64,000 bases of DNA from Setophaga petechia (lineage: Eukaryota > Chordata > Aves > Passeriformes > Parulidae), in NCBI GenBank assembly GCA_024362935.1, contig JANCRA010000030.1, positions 9,158,096 to 9,222,095 on the forward strand, given 5' to 3'. Below the pieces are notes generated by a model. It was not told the origin of the DNA. It saw only the letters and a list, made by a program, of their open reading frames with translations, and did no database searches. The position numbers were made by a program, and so were the translations under genes. Positions within the stretch are counted from its first letter, which is position 1. The number at the start of each line of letters is the position of its first letter. Below are positions 59,801 through 64,000 of this stretch, piece by piece.

Positions 59801-62800
59801 ATGTGCATTAGCCCAAGTTTCATCAGCAGATGGAAGCTGGTAACTGCATGTGTAATTTATATCTGCTTGGGTGGAATTATCCAATGAAATATGCATCACA
59901 CGGCGCCATTAACATTTCTAGTCATACAGTCTTTAGCTCATGGGTAAGTTAATATTTCATGGCAGCAGTGTGTGGGACCGTAGGAAAGGCAAAGTCTTGA
60001 ACACAGGGATTTAAGAGCAGAAGTGGAAAATATTCCAGGTCAAACACAGCAGATATAGAATTAATGACGCTGCTAAAATAAATGACATTAATTACCCTTG
60101 TTTGACCTGCATTTTTTATAAAATGTCCCATCTTATCTCCATAGTTAGGAAAGCTGCCAGGCTGCTGTATTGCCACTAGTAGGGGCAACTCCAGATCCTT
60201 TAGCATCCAGAAAGCTTTTCCCCAGAGGACAGCACAAACAACAGGAGAGTAACAATTGAATTCTGGAAGGCAGCAGCGAGAAATGTTGCTGTGTGGGTTT
60301 GGGTTTGTCAGTAACCTTGACAAATCTGGGGGGAAAAATCCCATCAATTCAATAGTAAGAAGAAAATCAGTGACTGGTCTGTGCTGTGACAGCAGTGACA
60401 GGTCAGCCTGGAGCCTTGTGCCAGGATAAAGGTTGGGTTGTGCCTGAGCATTCTACAGGAGAAAGTCATCTGTCTCAGAGTGCCTTTTCCCATGTGCTTT
60501 CCTGTCCTTATATAAATTAGTTCATTAAAATACTGATTCCTGCTTGATAGGAAGCAATTAAATGACTGAAGCTGTGTTCCACCTGCCTCTTCTGTGGGGA
60601 GATGCAGAGAGTCCAAGGTGAGCTGGTGCCATGTGAGTGTGGGGCTGTGCCCTGCTCTGGGTGCTCTCACCCAGCTGTGCTCCTGCCTCCTCTGCTGGGA
60701 CATGGGACATCCTGCAGCTTCTGCTGCTTGAGGGCTTTCACCCTTCAGAAGAGATTTGAGGCCCCAATGAGCTTTAACTGTTTTCAGGCCAAGCTGGGTC
60801 TGGCCGTGGCTGTGCCTCGGCTGTGTGCTCCAGCAGGGATGCAGCCGTGGCCATGGGCTCCATGGAGAGGGAAGGGCCAACAAACTCCTTCCTCACTGGG
60901 GCCACATCCAGCCTGTGGTGCTGCACAGCTCTGCCTGGGGCTGCACAGAGGCAGGCTGGGGTGGGAGCTGGCTGGAGTTCCCTGGGTTTAGAGTCCTGCC
61001 ATCACTCCTGGCAGCACCCACAGATTCACTGCTGCTGCTCCCGATTGTTCCTTTCTGTCCAAGAGAGAAAGAAAAAGCATCTCTGCAAAATCCAGGCTTG
61101 GACTTTGCTTAAAGCCTTTGAGTAAAGAGCCTTGTTTGAATGTAATTGCACCCCTGTTGCTACAATGGGAAAATACACTGTATTGCTCTTTCTTGGAAAG
61201 CACAGCTAGTATTTTCCCAGCCATTTGTGTATAAAGAAAGATAAACAGCTCTTTAGCGGGCAGAACAGTCTATCCCGGGTTTATTGACATTCATGGAGCA
61301 GACAAGGACAAACAGTTTGGTGAGCACAGGGGAGGGGGAGCAGCTGGGCTGGGGGCCTGGCCAGAGGGGCAGAGGGTGGGGGAGCCCTCTCAGGTGCTGA
61401 GCCTGGCGAGTCCATCTGCCCGACCCCAGACCCTGCTGCATCCCCTGGGCCCCGGCAGCCTGCAGGATGCACTCAGCACCTCACCCTTCCTCTCACTCCT
61501 CCCCATAAATAAAAAACGGGTACAGCTAATTTAGTTCCAGCTTCACACGCAAGAGCGCCAGAGATAGATTTTTAAAGAGCTTGTCTGAAAGTAATAATTC
61601 ATGGGGAGATCAAAAGGCTGTGGTTTAATCCGGGGTCTGTCTGATACCATAAACCTTGCAGAGTGCTAAGAATTCAATGAGCAGCATCAAAAGCCTGATC
61701 AACATGAAAGCCACCCAATTTTCTGTCTGTAAAGCTGGCGTGGCTCACAATGGGTGCTGAGGAGTGGGGAAGATGTTTATCTTCTCTGCAGAGCTTGGGT
61801 GACAGAGCCACACACACTCCTCCAACTTCAGCATCCCAAAAGAAGTGCCTGGACTCCATTAACATCTCACTTGCTCCCTGCATGTCCCCAGCTGTATAAA
61901 GAAATCAGAGTTCTAATTAAATGTCTAATTACATGGCCTAGGTAGATTTCCGGCTGCTTGGCATTGCCTTTTGCTCCACATCCACGAACCAGAATCTGCA
62001 TTGATTTGCCAAAGCAACGTGACAAAGTGGTGGATTTCAAACAGGGACTGCAAGAAATATGGAGTATCAAAATGCTGTGTTTGGAAGCTAAAAATGGTGC
62101 TCAAAATGGGGGCAGGAAGGATGAGTGCTGTAAACAAAGGTCTCCAGAGTACAAGGGCTCTGCCATGCTTCTAACTGTCAGCTAAAGCAACATTTAAAAG
62201 TCAGTGTTTAATTTTTAACACAAATGGAGGTGAGCTCAGGCTGCAGACACCTGCAGGGTTTTTCTCCAGAGATCCTGATCCCACAGAGGTTAATGTGATT
62301 ATGCAAATGACTGAGGTATAATTGCGTTACTGCCGCCCATCTGGCCCTCCCTGCAGCTCCTGAGTGATTTTGTATTCCCCGTGCAGCGCAGGGCTCACAC
62401 ACAAGGGCACCAGAGATGTCACTGCTTGGGGTTTGCTGCAGGTGCCACCTCCCCATCAGACCTCTGGAGCAGAGTCCTGCTGGACCAGGCATGGCCAGTG
62501 CATCGGGAAAACTCTTCCCAGATCCAAATTAACAGCCTGGGTGTGGTCCAGAGGATTGAGCTCCACTTGTCCTCTCCCAAGGGATGCTCCTGACAGAGCC
62601 AGGATCCTGTGTGGCATCCCAGCTACTGCACCAAGTCCTTCCCAAAACAGTTTTTCTCAGCAGAATAAAACAAATTCCCACCTCCCTCAGCAGCTGGGAT
62701 GAAACCAACACCTGAGGTTTTCCTGTCAGACACTGACCACCACACACTGTCCCAGGTACCCCCAGGACTCTCTCAAACTGGGGTTTCTGTTCCCCCAGTA

Positions 62801-63546
62801 CGAATTCAAAGCCAAGAACATTAAGAAGAAGAAGGTGAGCATCATCGTGTCCGTGGACGGGGTGAAGGTGATCCTGCGCAAGAAGCAGAAGGTGAGGCTG
62901 CTCCAGCCCAGGGTGCTCACACTGCTCACCAACACTGGCCTTTCCCTAAAAAACACCCAGGATTTGCACAAGAGAACACTCCAGTTTCCATCCTACTAAT
63001 AACGACACCTTGCTGGGAAGAGAATGGAAATTCTCTGGGGAAGAGGATTTTTTTTCTATCCAAAAAATGCATCTCTCATGGGATACATTTTTTCTTTTTC
63101 TTGCTAATACCAGAAAGCTTTTTCCAGGCTGCCTGGTCTGAGCCCCCCTCAGCTCTTTGCCCCACTGTCCTTTCCACCAAGTCACTGAATCCAGATCTCC
63201 TCAGCCCCAGCTCCAAGCCTTCTTCCCCAAAGCATGTAGTTCTGCATATTTGATGCTATAAATTAATCTTAGGGACCATTTTCAGCCCTGAAGGCTGTGA
63301 TCAGATATGATAAACGATCCAAAAAAAAATCTATTTTTATCTGAGATATTGTTGAAACAGCCATGGCTCATCTAATCACACTGCAGCCTGGATTGTGGCT
63401 TGGGACAAAAGCACTGTTCCCAGATTTCCTGCCCTTCAGTCTGGTGGAGTTTCACCTGATTTACTGTAATTTTGTCTCTGCTTACAGAGAAAGGAGTGGA
63501 CCTGGGACGAGAGTAAGATGGTGGTGATGCACGATCCTGTGTACAG
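41771..63546 (+). CDS. NOS1AP (CAPON)-like PTB-domain adaptor, 5' part, runs off window
   Basis: Four coding exons (41771-41875, 45491-45562, 62799-62891, 63488-63546) join in frame to give the first 109 residues plus two bases of codon 110. The gene continues beyond the window. NOS1AP binds neuronal nitric oxide synthase through a C-terminal PDZ ligand and other partners through its N-terminal PTB domain. Only the N-terminus and PTB start are present here. Diagnostic stretches are [50 protein letters not shown] and [10 protein letters not shown]. Against human NOS1AP as I remember it, about four of five residues agree, with changes such as CDSRVPL for HDLRIPL and IHFQAK for ICFEAK. NOS1AP itself is extremely conserved among vertebrates, so I take this as a paralogue and give no symbol. 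Whether it keeps the C-terminal NOS1-binding motif cannot be seen. Confidence 0.92.
41876..45490 (+). other. NOS1AP-like intron 1 (3.6 kb)
   Basis: Begins inside the CpG island and then has average composition. A short repeat of CCATGTGCTGTCA lies at 44583-44620. The overlapping open frames at 44367-44964 have no recognisable domain. Confidence 0.75.
44570..44626. repeat. short tandem repeat CCATGTGCTGTCA
   Basis: Three to four adjoining copies of a 13-bp unit with variation (TGTGCCACCACCATG, TGTGCTGTCACCATG twice, then TGTGCCACCACC). Confidence 0.8.
45491..45562 (+). CDS. NOS1AP-like coding exon 2 (residues 36-59)
   Basis: A 72-nt exon, phase 0 to 0, with acceptor gtctttcag and donor CGG|gtgagt. 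It encodes [20 protein letters not shown] and RRIR, forming the first strand and helix of the PTB fold. This block is nearly identical to NOS1AP. Confidence 0.95.
51409..51530. repeat. tandem repeat CTGCAGCCTCCCAGGCCCTG
   Basis: CTGCAGCCTCCCAGGCCCTG occurs three times, followed by a degenerate fourth copy. Spacers of CTCTGAGCT or CTCCCACCCTG vary in length, so the period is 28-39 bp. Confidence 0.85.
58209..58563. repeat. 62/71-bp minisatellite, five copies
   Basis: Units begin GAGGGACACTCGGGGAAAGG and contain CTTCCAGACAGAGCCACGGG and GCGCTCCCCAGGCCCC. Copies start near 58227, 58298, 58369, 58440 and 58502. The last is 62 bp from its neighbour because TGATTCCTG is missing there; the others are 71 bp apart. 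Similarity between copies is very high, suggesting recent expansion. Minus-strand open frames of up to 195 codons are repeat artefacts. Confidence 0.93.
58599..58728. repeat. 46-bp tandem repeat, three copies
   Basis: GGATCAGCACGGACAGACAG and CAGCCTGTGGGGTGTGGGGC repeat at an exact 46-bp period, with GATC at 58601, 58647 and 58693. The copies are nearly identical. Confidence 0.93.
58975..59170. repeat. (GGGAA)n microsatellite, 38 full units
   Basis: Perfect GGGAA units run from 58976 to 59165, followed by GGGAG, with no interruption. All purines lie on the plus strand. Four consecutive G-triplets separated by AA occur throughout, satisfying the G-quadruplex pattern. The long open frames on both strands here are artefacts. 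Confidence 0.97.
59640..59970. promoter_or_regulatory. candidate conserved enhancer in intron 2
   Basis: Gene-free AT-rich stretch with an octamer-type ATTTGCATAAT (59687-59697), ATTAATCACATTA, a CAGATG E-box, and ATTATCCAATGAAATATGCAT near 59876. The style is that of vertebrate developmental enhancers. Conservation cannot be tested here. Confidence 0.25.
62190..62370. promoter_or_regulatory. candidate regulatory segment upstream of exon 3
   Basis: Contains TGATTATGCAAATGACTGAG, joining an octamer (ATGCAAAT) to an AP-1-like TGACTGA, then GGTATAATTGCGTTACTG and a CCATCTGG E-box. This is motif reading only. Confidence 0.22.
62799..62891 (+). CDS. NOS1AP-like coding exon 3 (residues 60-90)
   Basis: A 93-nt exon, phase 0 to 0, with acceptor gttcccccag and donor AAG|gtgagg. 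It encodes [20 protein letters not shown], then [11 protein letters not shown]. The lysine cluster is typical of the phospholipid-facing side of PTB domains in this family (inference). Confidence 0.95.
62892..63487 (+). other. NOS1AP-like intron 3 (596 bp)
   Basis: A short intron with donor gtgagg and acceptor cttacag. Nothing else is recognised in it. Confidence 0.85.
63488..63546 (+). CDS. NOS1AP-like coding exon 4 (residues 91-109 and part of 110)
   Basis: A 59-nt exon with acceptor ctgcttacag and donor ACAG|gtacat. It encodes [19 protein letters not shown] and ends two bases into the next codon (Arg in NOS1AP). The next exon lies outside the window. Confidence 0.94.
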
Positions 63547-64000
63547 GTACATGGCAGGGGATTCAACCAGGGAGGGCCACTCAGCCCTGGAGGATCTGTG
63601 CCCTCCTCTCACCTGCTGAGACCCCTCCACTGAGGCTTTCCAAAGGAGCATCTAAAATTAACGAGGGTACAGAGTTACTGCTGCTGGAGAATCCTTTTCA
63701 CACCTTCTGGAGAGTGAGATGGACTGACCTGGCTTTGAAGCTGGCTCTGCTTTGAGCAGGGTTAGACTGGGTGACCCTGGAGATGCCCCAGCCTGCATTT
63801 CTCTCTGATTCTGCCTCTGAAGACAGGCTTCCCATGGTTTTCCTTCAGAGCATGGCTCTCCCTGTGCTTCTGAAGCAGGGCCTTACTCTGAGGTGTAAGT
63901 GCTCACTGGGAATTAACCCTTACAGACATGGCAAGAAAGCACTGACTTTCCATGGGATATAGAGGTATTCCAAAGGCCTCAAGCCCCACCCAGAGGTTTA
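63547..64000 (+). other. start of NOS1AP-like intron 4
   Basis: The sequence after the exon 4 donor runs to the window edge without a recognisable next PTB exon (expected to continue with the IFYVSH-type strand of the family). Confidence 0.75.

Larger units (their letters stand above)
45563..62798 (+). other. NOS1AP-like intron 2 (17.2 kb)
   Basis: The largest intron in the window. It is GC-richer than the TTLL11 introns and carries the tandem repeats at 51409-51530, 58209-58563, 58599-58728 and 58976-59170. Candidate conserved noncoding segments lie around 59640-59970 and 62190-62370. The 243-codon open frame at 53962-54693 has no recognisable domain or exon signals. No RNA gene was recognised. 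Confidence 0.75.

Overview
This window is vertebrate nuclear DNA, most likely avian. It holds multi-exon genes with GT-AG introns, CpG-island promoters, several worn CR1 LINE fragments (the main retroposon of birds and other sauropsids), and a TTLL11 gene squeezed into about 32 kb (much larger in human, from memory). No bacterial operons, phage genes, CRISPR arrays, tRNA or rRNA genes were recognised. Avian origin is inferred; CR1 also occurs in turtles and crocodilians.

Two protein-coding genes stand head to head. On the minus strand, 35046 down to 3162, is an apparently complete TTLL11, a tubulin polyglutamylase of the TTL-like ATP-grasp family. Nine coding exons join in frame to 803 codons plus a stop. 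All splice sites are GT-AG and all phases agree. On the plus strand, from 41771 to beyond the right edge, are the first four coding exons of a NOS1AP (CAPON)-related PTB-domain adaptor. It resembles NOS1AP closely but differs at many positions where I remember NOS1AP as nearly invariant, so I read it as a NOS1AP paralogue rather than NOS1AP itself. The two start codons are about 6.7 kb apart, each in its own CpG island.

Layout: 1-3161, TTLL11 3' flank and probable 3'UTR; 3162-35046, TTLL11, with AT-rich introns carrying several minisatellites; 35047-35360, TTLL11 promoter with two YY1-like motifs; 35361-41350, intergenic with CR1 remnants; 41350-42080, NOS1AP-like promoter island whose upstream edge looks CR1-derived; 41771-64000, the NOS1AP-like gene, with a 17 kb intron 2 that is more GC-rich and holds a cluster of three tandem arrays ending in a (GGGAA)38 array.

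The most notable points are the NOS1AP paralogue beside TTLL11, a minisatellite-like repeat coding the TTLL11 N-terminus, a 30-bp minisatellite just inside the exon 7 splice donor of TTLL11, CR1 sequence apparently taken into a CpG-island promoter, and the long GGGAA array. No undescribed multi-gene system was found. Most long open frames here are repeat arrays or intron and antisense shadows.
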